In this document: positions 6,760-14,538 of the stretch, piece by piece
Layout: every line of letters starts with the position of its first letter
Numbering within the stretch: position 1 is the first letter of the stretch
DNA from: CAYMWF01 sp964394085 [NCBI: uncultured Gemmatimonadota bacterium]
Lineage (GTDB): Bacteria; GCA-2686955; CAYMWF01
Assembly (NCBI GenBank): GCA_964394085.1
Contig: CAYMWF010000065.1
Coordinates: 1 to 26,182 of the forward strand
Reading direction: 5' to 3'
Length of the DNA: 26,182 bases
The notes under the pieces: generated by a model
What the model was told of the DNA's origin: nothing
The model's input: the letters and a program-made list of their open reading frames with translations, nothing else
Database searches by the model: none
Position numbers and translations under genes: made by a program

Positions 6760-7998
6760 ATGAATATGAGAACGATTCGACTTCTGATACTGCTCCTGTT
6801 TCTTCTCGCCATAACAGTGGCATTCTTCCACGTGGTGAAAACCCTGCTGCTGCCAGCCCTTACCGCCGCGATATTCGCAAGCCTTTTCCATCCTCTGTAC
6901 AGGAGAATCAACAGCGCGCTGGGAAAGAGAGAAAGCACCGCCGCGGCGCTGACCTGCATAATTTTTCTATGCGTACTCGTGATACCTTCCGTAAGCATAC
7001 TCGGAATGGTGGCATCGCAGCTGATCCAGTGGGTCACCAGTATCGTCGAAAATTACGACCAGGTGGAAGAAGCCGTCCGCAAGGGATATGACTACGTGAG
7101 CAGCCTTCCTCTTTCGGGACGGTTCGACCCGGCCAATCTCGGCCTGGAAGAGAAGCTGGGCGAACTTCTCCAGTCAACGGCCACATTTGTAACCGAAGGC
7201 GTCACGGGGTTGTCCATGAGCGCTTTCCAGCTCACGTTCACCCTCTTTATCCTCCTGTTTTCCATGTTCTACTTTTTCAAGGACGGACCTGCTTTCATCG
7301 ACAGGCTGAAATACTTGAGCCCCCTGGATGACTCTTACGAGGACCGGCTCCTGTCCCGCTTCGTTTCAACGGCCAGGGCGACAATCAAAGGAACTTTCCT
7401 GCTCGGCCTGGTGCAGGGCGGGCTCGGAATGATCACCTTTCTCATATTCAGCGTCGAAGGTGCCCTGTTCTGGGGCGTCATCATAATGTTTTTCTCTCTG
7501 ATACCGGCGGTGGGCACCGGGTTCGTATGGGTGCCCGCGGGAGTGTTCAAGCTGATAACGGGGCACTACGTACAGGGCGCGGGAATTCTCCTGACCGGAG
7601 TTATCGTCATAGGCAACGTAGACAACCTGCTGAGACCCCGCCTTCTCGGCAAAGACACGGAAATTCATCCGCTGCTCATCCTCCTGTCGACACTCGGAGG
7701 AATAGTGGCGTTCGGTATCCTGGGTATCATCCTCGGCCCGGTGATCGCGGCGCTCTTTATCACGATCTGGAGTATCTACGGCGAGGAGTTCAAGTCCGAG
7801 CTGGACCGGGCGAGCGGTGCAGCCGGTAATGAAACATCGCAGACCGGTGCAGTTCCCGCCCGATCTGAGCCGGAGTCCGGTCCCCCCGGCATGGCTGAGA
7901 ATCCCGGCAACCCGGTTGCTTCTCCACCATCGAAACCCGGTGAACCGAGCGCCTCTTCACTGCCGCAGCCCGATAAACCGCCCTCCCGGGGATCGTAA
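6760..7998 (+). CDS. AI-2E/PerM family membrane transporter
   Basis: This 412-residue polytopic inner-membrane protein has the family's layout: two N-terminal membrane helices, a hairpin, an amphipathic soluble segment (about 85-145), then five or six further helices. The signature DNLLRPRLLGKDTEIHPLLILLSTLGGI...GILGIILGPVIAAL is near 287-335. Family members are linked to autoinducer-2 export, Na+/H+ exchange or unknown solutes, so substrate cannot be assigned. Residues about 350-412 form an unusual Pro/Ser/Gly-rich cytoplasmic tail that typical members lack. GGAGAG at 6750-6755 supports the ATG at 6760. The TPR-CHAT gene starts only two bases after the stop, so the two are probably co-translated and may act together. 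Confidence 0.88.
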   Translation: MNMRTIRLLILLLFLLAITVAFFHVVKTLLLPALTAAIFASLFHPLYRRINSALGKRESTAAALTCIIFLCVLVIPSVSILGMVASQLIQWVTSIVENYDQVEEAVRKGYDYVSSLPLSGRFDPANLGLEEKLGELLQSTATFVTEGVTGLSMSAFQLTFTLFILLFSMFYFFKDGPAFIDRLKYLSPLDDSYEDRLLSRFVSTARATIKGTFLLGLVQGGLGMITFLIFSVEGALFWGVIIMFFSLIPAVGTGFVWVPAGVFKLITGHYVQGAGILLTGVIVIGNVDNLLRPRLLGKDTEIHPLLILLSTLGGIVAFGILGIILGPVIAALFITIWSIYGEEFKSELDRASGAAGNETSQTGAVPARSEPESGPPGMAENPGNPVASPPSKPGEPSASSLPQPDKPPSRGS

Positions 7999-8000
7999 CC

Positions 8001-11000
8001 GTGCCGGATAAGCTCCGTTCAGACCTGCGGCGCTGGCACCGGGATTCCGATCCGGACCTTTTCCTGCGCCGCGTAACGGAATCAATCCCGACCCTGACCC
8101 TCGGGCGCATAAACATCCTTGAAGCCGCCTCGCGGGAAGATCCTCCCTGCAACGCCGCACTGGGCATTTTCGCCCGGGAAGCGGCATCCCTTCTCGCCGG
8201 CAGGTTGAGCAGCGGCAGCGACGCTGTCACCGAAAACGAAGCCTCCGCCGAAAAACGGGCAGCACCGAATGCCGGGTCATCCCCGAGGAGTTCCGAGGAC
8301 AGGCTGCAGCGGATCCTGGATTCGCATCCGCATATTCTCGGGTTCCTGGTCAGGGTCGTGTCGTCGCTGGCGGAACATGATTGCGCCGCGGCGGGAAAAC
8401 TCGCTCATTATCTGCGCTCTTTTACCAGGAACACGGCGCTCTACGCATGGCTCCTCGCCATCGAGGGAGACATGCTCCTGCAGTCGGGCCGGTTTTCAGG
8501 CGTCAGGCGGCTGGCCCGGATCCTGGAGCGAATTTCCCTTCACGACAGGACACTTTACAGCCGGATACCGTTCGTTCTGTTCACGGCCTCCCTCGCTCTC
8601 GAGGAGAACGCTCCCGCAAGAGCGCTTTCGATTCTCGAACCGCTGCTGAAAGATCTCGATCGGCTTCCCGCCCGCACAGCCGTGCGGCTCAAGTGCCTGG
8701 CGGCGGACGCTTACGTTTTCTGCGGGATGTTCGAGGAGGCGGCGGACGCCTGCGAAGACGCCGGGAACCCGGCCCGGGCGGCGAAAGATCCGGTCCTCTC
8801 CGCGGTGGTCGACACGCACCGGGGCCTGGTCAGCCATCTCACCGGCGACAGCGAAAGCGCGCTCGATCTCTATTCGCGGGCGATAAAAGCCTTCGCCGCC
8901 TCCGGCGCCTCCCGCTCGCTCTCGGTGGCAAAGGCCAATTGCTCCCTGCTGCTTGCGGATACGGGGGATCTCGACAGCGCCGTAACCATGCAGGAAGAAG
9001 CTTTCGCCCTCGCCGCTTCCACGGGGGACCACGCCGGAGCGGCGAAATCGCTCATCAACCTGGGCAATCTTCACCGATACTCCGGTGCATTTCCGCGTGC
9101 CGTGGAGATTTATAACAGGGCGGCGACCCTTTACCCCGATTCTCCGCACGCTATCGGTCTATACGCTAATCTCGCCGTAACGCAGATGGACATGCTCCTC
9201 TACGAACAGGCCGGGCGGAACCTCGAGAAGGCCTCTGCATCTGCGCGGAAAGCAGGCAACGAGCTCTTCCTGCAGCGCGTGAAAGTGTTTCAGGGCGATC
9301 TGTTCCTGAGGATGGGGCTGCCCGCAACCGCCCTCGAGCGGTATAACGAGGTTATGGAGGGTTCGGGACGGGCGGCATTCGGAGGCATCGTTCTCGGGAA
9401 TGCCGCAAGGGCCATGGAGCGGCTCGATGCCGACCGGACGAAAATTCTCGAGATGTATGATGAAGCTTCGGAAATCGCCGAGCGGGGAATGGCGGGGGCT
9501 TTTCTGTCCTTCGTGCGCAGGCGGAAAGCATCCCTGCTCCTGGAGCTCGGACGTAGGGCCGAGGCTCTCGCCGAGATCGGTAAAATCCTCGAAGGCGCCG
9601 CCGGGGCCGACTCGAAGATCGGCGTCATCGACGCTTTGAGCATAACGGCTGAGATCCACCGGGCCGGCGGCAACAGGACCGAAGAAGAGATCGCTCTCGA
9701 CAGGGCCGTGGCCCTGGTAGAGGAAATGCTCCCGGAAGTGGCCGGAGACATTTACCGGGTTGGATTCATGGAATCGATCTATCCGCTGTATGCGGACCTT
9801 GCGGCGCTGCGCGCCCCTTCGCGCCCGGGCGATGCCCTGGCTGCGCTCGAGAAGGGCAGAACCCGCGCCCTGGCAGTAAGATCGAACCTGACCCCGGTTC
9901 CCCGCGGTCTCCTGAAAAAATCCGCATGGCTGGAAATGAGGATGGAAGAGGAACAGGAAGGGAGCGAGCTTCACGGAATGCTCAGGCGGGAGCACCGGGA
10001 ACTGCAGGCCCGGATGGAGTGGCGGAAGGAGCGGCATGAAACGCTGAACGCCGAAAACTGGGAAAAAGCCCTTCAAACCACGACGGCGGACGGCGACACG
10101 TCCGTTATCTCTTATTCAATGTCGGCGCGGGGCCTGACGGTAATCGTCGCCGGACGGAAAGGTGTAACAAGTTTCCCCGTGCCCTGCGATACGGACGAGC
10201 TCAGGCGGGACTGCCTGGCGTTGACGGCGGCCCTGGACGACACCCATGAACTGGGCGTGCTCGAGTCGCTCAAGCTCTATCCATGGGAGACATCCCGCCG
10301 GCTCGCCCGGACGCTGATAGAGCCTGTGCTGCCTTACCTGGGAGACTCGGGCCGGCTGTTCATCGTGCGGGAAAGTTTCCTGCACGGGCTGCCGTTCGAA
10401 CTGCTCCCGGTGAAGCGGATCAACTTTCCCGGCAACCCGGATCACGGATTCTCATTTCTTCGAGCGGACATGTTCCTGGGTTTCAGGTTCGACATCGCAT
10501 ACACCTTTTCGCTGGGACTGCTGGGTTCGACAGGACACGGAACCGCTCATGATATCAAAAATCGAAAAAGTGCCGGAGCAGAAGGGCAATCTCAGGTCTA
10601 CATGGTGGTTGCACCCGAATACGGCGTCTTCGAGTTTGAACGGATCCCGTTCGCCGGGGAGGAAGCGGAGTTCGTAGCTGAAAGGCTGGGACGGAATCGT
10701 ACGCTTCTGCTTCGAGGAGAGGATGTTTCACCGGAAACATTCCGGAGCGGGGCAGGCAACAAGAAAATCATCCATTTCGCCGCCCATGCCATCGCGGGCG
10801 AGAAATCGCCTTACGACTCCGGCATCCTGATGCCGGACCATCGCAGGATGCTGACTCTCCACCAGATATCCTCGACCTCTCTGCGGGCCGGGCTGGTTTT
10901 TTTGAGCGCATGCAGCACCGCCGCCGGAGCCGGCACCATGTCGGAAGGGGTCATCGGTCTGACCAGATCGTTCATCAAGGCGGGAGCCGACGCGGTGATT

Positions 11001-11219
11001 TCCACTCTCTGGCGGGTGGAGGATCAGAGCGCTTCCATGCTGGTCGGGGAGTTTTACGAACGATTCCTCGAGGGTAAAGGCAGTGTCAGGGCTCTAGCGG
11101 GGGCGAAAAGGGCGCTGCTCGAAAAAACGATCTCGACGGGGCCGGGGAGGTCCGTGTCCCTGGCGCATCCTTACTTCTGGGCGGGATTCATTCACACAGG
11201 CAGGGAAATCATCCGCTGA
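8001..11219 (+). CDS. TPR-CHAT protein (caspase-like cysteine protease)
   Basis: This 1072-residue cytoplasmic protein has no signal peptide or membrane segment. Residues 1-110 are unassigned. About 150-600 are helical tetratricopeptide-type repeats, for example NLGNLHRYSGAFPRAVEIYNRA near 353. About 639-692 are a charged helix, and about 697-1072 a CHAT domain. The catalytic pair is intact: His929 in HFAAHA and Cys971 in LSACSTAAG, followed by GVIGLTRSFIKAGADAVISTLWRV and HPYFWAGFIHTG. CHAT domains are clan CD proteases related to caspases and separase; the TPRs normally bind a partner or substrate. The start is GTG at 8001, two bases after the AI-2E stop. The 3' end overlaps the convergent anti-sigma gene by 11 bp. 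The neighbouring sigma/anti-sigma pair suggests a role in regulated proteolysis. Confidence 0.92.
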   Translation: MPDKLRSDLRRWHRDSDPDLFLRRVTESIPTLTLGRINILEAASREDPPCNAALGIFAREAASLLAGRLSSGSDAVTENEASAEKRAAPNAGSSPRSSEDRLQRILDSHPHILGFLVRVVSSLAEHDCAAAGKLAHYLRSFTRNTALYAWLLAIEGDMLLQSGRFSGVRRLARILERISLHDRTLYSRIPFVLFTASLALEENAPARALSILEPLLKDLDRLPARTAVRLKCLAADAYVFCGMFEEAADACEDAGNPARAAKDPVLSAVVDTHRGLVSHLTGDSESALDLYSRAIKAFAASGASRSLSVAKANCSLLLADTGDLDSAVTMQEEAFALAASTGDHAGAAKSLINLGNLHRYSGAFPRAVEIYNRAATLYPDSPHAIGLYANLAVTQMDMLLYEQAGRNLEKASASARKAGNELFLQRVKVFQGDLFLRMGLPATALERYNEVMEGSGRAAFGGIVLGNAARAMERLDADRTKILEMYDEASEIAERGMAGAFLSFVRRRKASLLLELGRRAEALAEIGKILEGAAGADSKIGVIDALSITAEIHRAGGNRTEEEIALDRAVALVEEMLPEVAGDIYRVGFMESIYPLYADLAALRAPSRPGDALAALEKGRTRALAVRSNLTPVPRGLLKKSAWLEMRMEEEQEGSELHGMLRREHRELQARMEWRKERHETLNAENWEKALQTTTADGDTSVISYSMSARGLTVIVAGRKGVTSFPVPCDTDELRRDCLALTAALDDTHELGVLESLKLYPWETSRRLARTLIEPVLPYLGDSGRLFIVRESFLHGLPFELLPVKRINFPGNPDHGFSFLRADMFLGFRFDIAYTFSLGLLGSTGHGTAHDIKNRKSAGAEGQSQVYMVVAPEYGVFEFERIPFAGEEAEFVAERLGRNRTLLLRGEDVSPETFRSGAGNKKIIHFAAHAIAGEKSPYDSGILMPDHRRMLTLHQISSTSLRAGLVFLSACSTAAGAGTMSEGVIGLTRSFIKAGADAVISTLWRVEDQSASMLVGEFYERFLEGKGSVRALAGAKRALLEKTISTGPGRSVSLAHPYFWAGFIHTGREIIR

Positions 11220-11913
11220 GTGTCAGGATCTCTTTCAGGCGGGCCAGGCGCTTGGCCGCACTCTCCGCATATAAGCCGGCCATCTCCACAATCGAGTCGA
11301 AGTTCTGCACCGCTTTCTCGGGATCGCCGATCTTGAGGCAGGTGTTGGCAAGATACCACCTGTATTCTTCGGACCCGGGAACTTTTCGTGAAATTCTTTC
11401 GAAACACCTGGCGGCGGATTCGTACTGTTCGAGCCCGTAATGGCACATCCCGATATAGAAATCGAGAAGCGGGGAAAGCCCTCTCCTGCCCTTCAGGGAG
11501 ATGAACATGGAGAGTGCTTCTTTGTATTCACCCATTTCATATTTTTCGCATGCACTCTCCAGACAACCGAGAATCTTCTCCCATTGTTTCGGATTCCGGC
11601 TCCGCGTGACGGGCGCAGCCAGCAGAGCGGCGGGTTCGGGAAAGACCACTTCGGCCAGTTCTCTCAGTTTTTCGAGAATCGACGTTGTGAGACTTCCGAC
11701 CGAGCCGGCGGGAGATTCCAGCTCTTTCAGTATCCCCGCAGCTTCTTCATGCAGGAAAGTCTCGAGTTTCAGGTCGCGCTTGAAGGCCGAGTAACAATGG
11801 CTGCATTCGAGCAGGTGGGTTTCCACTGCCGCTTCGTCCCGGCTGTCGAGTGCGCCTGCGGCGAAGTCCGCCAGTTTTCTCCCGATTCCGGGATCTGTAC
11901 ATCTGTCATCCAT
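11209..11913 (-). CDS. soluble zinc-finger (zf-HC2) anti-sigma factor with TPR domain
   Basis: This 234-residue protein has an N-terminal anti-sigma zinc-finger: His33, Cys37 and Cys40 in ETHLLECSHC, the HxxxCxxC motif of ZAS/zf-HC2 proteins. A linker (about 50-110) follows, then TPR-like helices at about 112-215 (KYEMGEYKEALSMF, YIGMCHYGLEQYESAARCFERI, NTCLKIGDPEKAVQNF). Unlike most anti-sigma factors it has no transmembrane helix, so it should act in the cytoplasm. Its ATG lies inside the end of the sigma gene (8-bp overlap), which implies translational coupling and 1:1 synthesis. The likely partner is the upstream ECF sigma factor. Its last codons overlap the convergent TPR-CHAT gene. The TPR domain in place of a membrane sensor suggests control by a soluble protein. 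Confidence 0.85.
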   Translation of the reverse strand: MDDRCTDPGIGRKLADFAAGALDSRDEAAVETHLLECSHCYSAFKRDLKLETFLHEEAAGILKELESPAGSVGSLTTSILEKLRELAEVVFPEPAALLAAPVTRSRNPKQWEKILGCLESACEKYEMGEYKEALSMFISLKGRRGLSPLLDFYIGMCHYGLEQYESAARCFERISRKVPGSEEYRWYLANTCLKIGDPEKAVQNFDSIVEMAGLYAESAAKRLARLKEILTLSG

Positions 11914-12628
11914 CCCCGGTACTCCCCTCCCCAGGCTCCACCATGGAAATAATGTCCTCGATGATATGATGGTCGGAAAGAACGAGATTATCGAACATCT
12001 CCCGCTTCTCTCCGAGTTTATCCCTGAGCTTTTTACGGGCTCTCGAGATTCTCGTGTAGACGGCTCCGGCGCTGTCCCCCGGGAACTCGGCCATGATCTC
12101 GCCGATATTCGACTCCCGCATCAGCATCACCATCACCTTCCGGTAATCATCCGGCATTCCCCTCATGGCCCTGCACACTTCCTCTACGAGATCACGTCGC
12201 AGCCGGGGCGGAGTATAAGCCGTTCCCATCGTCGCCGGGCCGGGAAAGTGCTTGCCTGAATGGTTGCCGCCCCCGTCATACTCCTCCCGTAAAAATCGTT
12301 CCCTGCGTCGGAGATCCCGGGAAAGCCATTTTCTGAATACGAAATCGAGCACGCGCTGAGCCCACGGGGCAAAGGTTTCTATCTTCTCCCGGCGGTAGAT
12401 TCTGAACGTTGTCAGGACCGCCTCCTGGGTGACGTCTCTCAGGTCATCAAGGTACTCCCTCGTATCCTCGTACCTGCTCCTCCTTAGTCTATGTCCCAGT
12501 ATACGGAGAAACCTTTCAGTCAAATTTCGAAAAAGTTCGTCTTCCGCGGCTGTATCACCCGCGGCGGCTTTTTCGTAAAGTTCCTGCAATGATATAGTAC
12601 TTGTGCTTGAAAACACTGGTTGTTTCAA
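11906..12628 (-). CDS. ECF-type RNA polymerase sigma factor
   Basis: This 240-residue protein has sigma region 2 at about 22-112 (DLRDVTQEAVLTTFRIYRREKIETFAPWAQRVLDFVFRKWLSRDLRR) and region 4 at about 150-205 (CRAMRGMPDDYRKVMVMLM, then EIMAEFPGDSAGAVYTRISRARKKLRDKL, the helix-turn-helix that reads the -35). Regions 1.1 and 3 are absent, as in ECF factors. A 35-residue acidic tail follows region 4. The start is uncertain: TTG at 12628 gives MKQPVF, with only AGG directly before it, while GTG at 12616 is an alternative. It begins 39 bases after the amidase stop on the same strand and overlaps the anti-sigma gene by 8 bp. It presumably directs a small regulon under control of that anti-sigma. 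Confidence 0.88.
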   Translation of the reverse strand: MKQPVFSSTSTISLQELYEKAAAGDTAAEDELFRNLTERFLRILGHRLRRSRYEDTREYLDDLRDVTQEAVLTTFRIYRREKIETFAPWAQRVLDFVFRKWLSRDLRRRERFLREEYDGGGNHSGKHFPGPATMGTAYTPPRLRRDLVEEVCRAMRGMPDDYRKVMVMLMRESNIGEIMAEFPGDSAGAVYTRISRARKKLRDKLGEKREMFDNLVLSDHHIIEDIISMVEPGEGSTGDG

Positions 12629-12667
12629 CCTGATTTCAGATTCTTCGGAACGGCCGTGAGGGATTCT

Positions 12668-14287
12668 CTACTGTTTGACGACCTTGAGAGCGTCGCAAAT
12701 CACGACGGAGCCGGATGGGGCGTCATTCAGGACGCCGGCCAGCACGCTGCTTCCCTTCAGGAAATAGTAGGAACCCAGGCTGTTCCATCTGCCGCCGTCC
12801 TGCTGCTGGTTCTTCGTTATGTAGGTTATATCGCCGCGGTGCTTTACGCCGAACATGGCCTGGGTCGTCCGGTTGGAACCCTGGGACCACCACGCATACA
12901 GCGCATACGTTCCGTTCTCGGGCACTCCGAACCGCCAGCCCGCAGCCCTGTCGCCTCCGGGCTGAGTGTCTGTCCAGAGATAATCGGGACCGTACTTGTC
13001 CTGGGCCATGGTTCCGGTGATCCACGAGCCCCTCTTGATCGCCAGGTCAGTGTCGAGAATCGCCTCCTGGCCTCCACCGCCCCCGATCAAGCTTTCAACC
13101 TCGCTCCTCATCCAAGGGATCAGGACATAGAGAATGTCTCCGGGGCAGGCCGTCGCGCCCACATCCCTGTGCCCGTAGATGTTGTCCATGTATCCGCCGT
13201 ATCCGTAGTACCATCCGGTGCCGAAAGGGTCTATGTCCCAGTTGTCGCATTTCCAGGCGAACATGTCATTCAGCTCATTCAGCATCGCCGTGGTGGGCTG
13301 ATGGTTGTACGGCGGATGGAAATAGCCCATGCAGGAAACACCCATGCTGCCCCAGTTGCAGGCATCATGGGCTCCGACCACATCGTCGCCGCCCGCGCGT
13401 CCCTCCCAGGACAGGCCGTGTTTGCAGATAAGATAATTGTACCCGATATCGGTCCAGCCGAGCCCCATGTGGTAGTCCTGGATCGCCCGGACCCGGGCGG
13501 CGCATTCTGAAAACCCCGACGACCCCCAGTCTGCGACCGACGCCGTGTGGTGAAGGCCGTTGTGGGTGACCGTATAGTAGTAGAGCGTCCCCTGGGGAGG
13601 GTCGGCCCCCCACTGGTCCCGCGTTACATAGTCGGGTCTCGGATACCCGTCCAGCGTAACTTCGGGTTCGACCGGCTCCTCGACACTCCGGTCGCCGGAT
13701 TCATCCGTTTCGATCGCCCGCCTTCTCTCGAGAATGTCCTTCTCGGAGGGGCCGTCGGTGGAGTCGATGAAGATCACCTCGAGGCGGGTGATCACCACTT
13801 CGGTTCCACCGGCTCCCGGGATCGTCAGCCTGAACTGGATCGCCGCTCCATCGGCGGTATCCCTGAACAGCAGGGGAGTCGCTATCTTGACATTGCAGGT
13901 ACCGCTGCCCTCGAGATTCCGCAGGATCCCCTCGCCCGGGGGCAGGTACATCCATTTCCCCCAACCGGTCACGCCGTCCGAAGTCCTTGCATAAATCTCG
14001 ATCAGGTCAGGGTCTTCGATCTCGGCGGAAAAGGTTATTCCGACAGCGTTGAACTTGAAAGGCGCATCGATAACAGTCGAGGTGAAAATCGCATCACCCC
14101 CCGCGTATCCGGGCAGGTACAGGGCCGCTGATGTAGGCTCGAAAAGCACGACCGAGGACAGATCGTCCTCGCTGGTGAAATCGGGTCGAACAGCGCCGTA
14201 CATTCCGGCAGCTCCCACGGCAGGGAGCAGAACGAACAGGATGACGGCGCATGCCGCGTACGGAAAAATCGTGATTCGTTTTTTCAT
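12668..14287 (-). CDS. secreted N-acetylmuramoyl-L-alanine amidase with golvesin-like C-terminal domain
   Basis: This is a 539-residue exported protein. Residues 1-27 are a signal peptide. About 45-175 are a beta-sandwich. About 220-395 are a PGRP/Amidase_2 zinc amidase domain: VTRDQWGADPP, THNGLHHTAS with His246/His247, IGYNYLICKHG, VGAHDACNWGSMGVSCMG, and IYGHRDVGATACPG with His373 and Cys381. The His-His-Cys zinc set is complete. About 410-539 match the golvesin-C/xanthan-lyase-type carbohydrate-associated domain (YALYAWWSQGSNRTTQAMFGV, NQQQDGGRWNSLGSYYF, VICDALKVV). It should cleave the MurNAc-L-Ala bond of peptidoglycan outside the inner membrane. AGGAGGAG at 14292-14299 sets the start. 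The sigma factor gene follows 39 bases downstream, so the two may be cotranscribed. Confidence 0.9.
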   Translation of the reverse strand: MKKRITIFPYAACAVILFVLLPAVGAAGMYGAVRPDFTSEDDLSSVVLFEPTSAALYLPGYAGGDAIFTSTVIDAPFKFNAVGITFSAEIEDPDLIEIYARTSDGVTGWGKWMYLPPGEGILRNLEGSGTCNVKIATPLLFRDTADGAAIQFRLTIPGAGGTEVVITRLEVIFIDSTDGPSEKDILERRRAIETDESGDRSVEEPVEPEVTLDGYPRPDYVTRDQWGADPPQGTLYYYTVTHNGLHHTASVADWGSSGFSECAARVRAIQDYHMGLGWTDIGYNYLICKHGLSWEGRAGGDDVVGAHDACNWGSMGVSCMGYFHPPYNHQPTTAMLNELNDMFAWKCDNWDIDPFGTGWYYGYGGYMDNIYGHRDVGATACPGDILYVLIPWMRSEVESLIGGGGGQEAILDTDLAIKRGSWITGTMAQDKYGPDYLWTDTQPGGDRAAGWRFGVPENGTYALYAWWSQGSNRTTQAMFGVKHRGDITYITKNQQQDGGRWNSLGSYYFLKGSSVLAGVLNDAPSGSVVICDALKVVKQ

Positions 14288-14299
14288 AACGCTCCTCCT

Positions 14300-14538
14300 G
14301 AAATGCAGAAGAACACAAGAAGTCTAATATACGGATAGTGAATGAGCAAGAATCGAATTTGTACAAATCCAGCGGTATCAATAGAACACCTTTGCGTGAA
14401 AACCATTTCCGCAGGGGCTTAGTATATGTTCATCATTTGAGATACCCGGGACGATATGTTTCATTAAAGGCTGCCGAAACGGTCTGAATACTGTTTTCGA
14501 TTTTATAGCAGGAGTACATTTTACAGGCAGGATCGGTC
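14300..14538. promoter_or_regulatory. divergent promoter region between amidase and DUF6259-like gene
   Basis: These 239 bp separate divergent genes, so both promoters should lie here. They are more AT-rich than the surroundings. On the minus strand TATATT (complement of 14326-14331) is a possible -10 for the amidase; on the plus strand TATAGC at 14504-14509 is a possible -10 for the rightward gene. Neither has a convincing -35, so either weak or alternative-sigma promoters are possible. No clear operator repeat is visible. Confidence 0.35.

Noticed and set aside
9159-10076. 305-codon frame antisense to the TPR-CHAT gene
   Set aside because: Antisense shadow in a GC-rich gene; no domain pattern, and the sense frame has an intact TPR and CHAT architecture.
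8001-11219. Type III-E CRISPR Craspase component
   Set aside because: There is no gRAMP (Cas7-11), Csx30/Csx31 or array in the window, and the N-terminal region does not let me assign it to the Craspase clade; only the analogy to sigma-linked CHAT proteolysis is kept.
12620-13510. 296-codon frame antisense to the amidase gene
   Set aside because: The opposite strand encodes a complete amidase with zinc ligands; the antisense reading has no motif.
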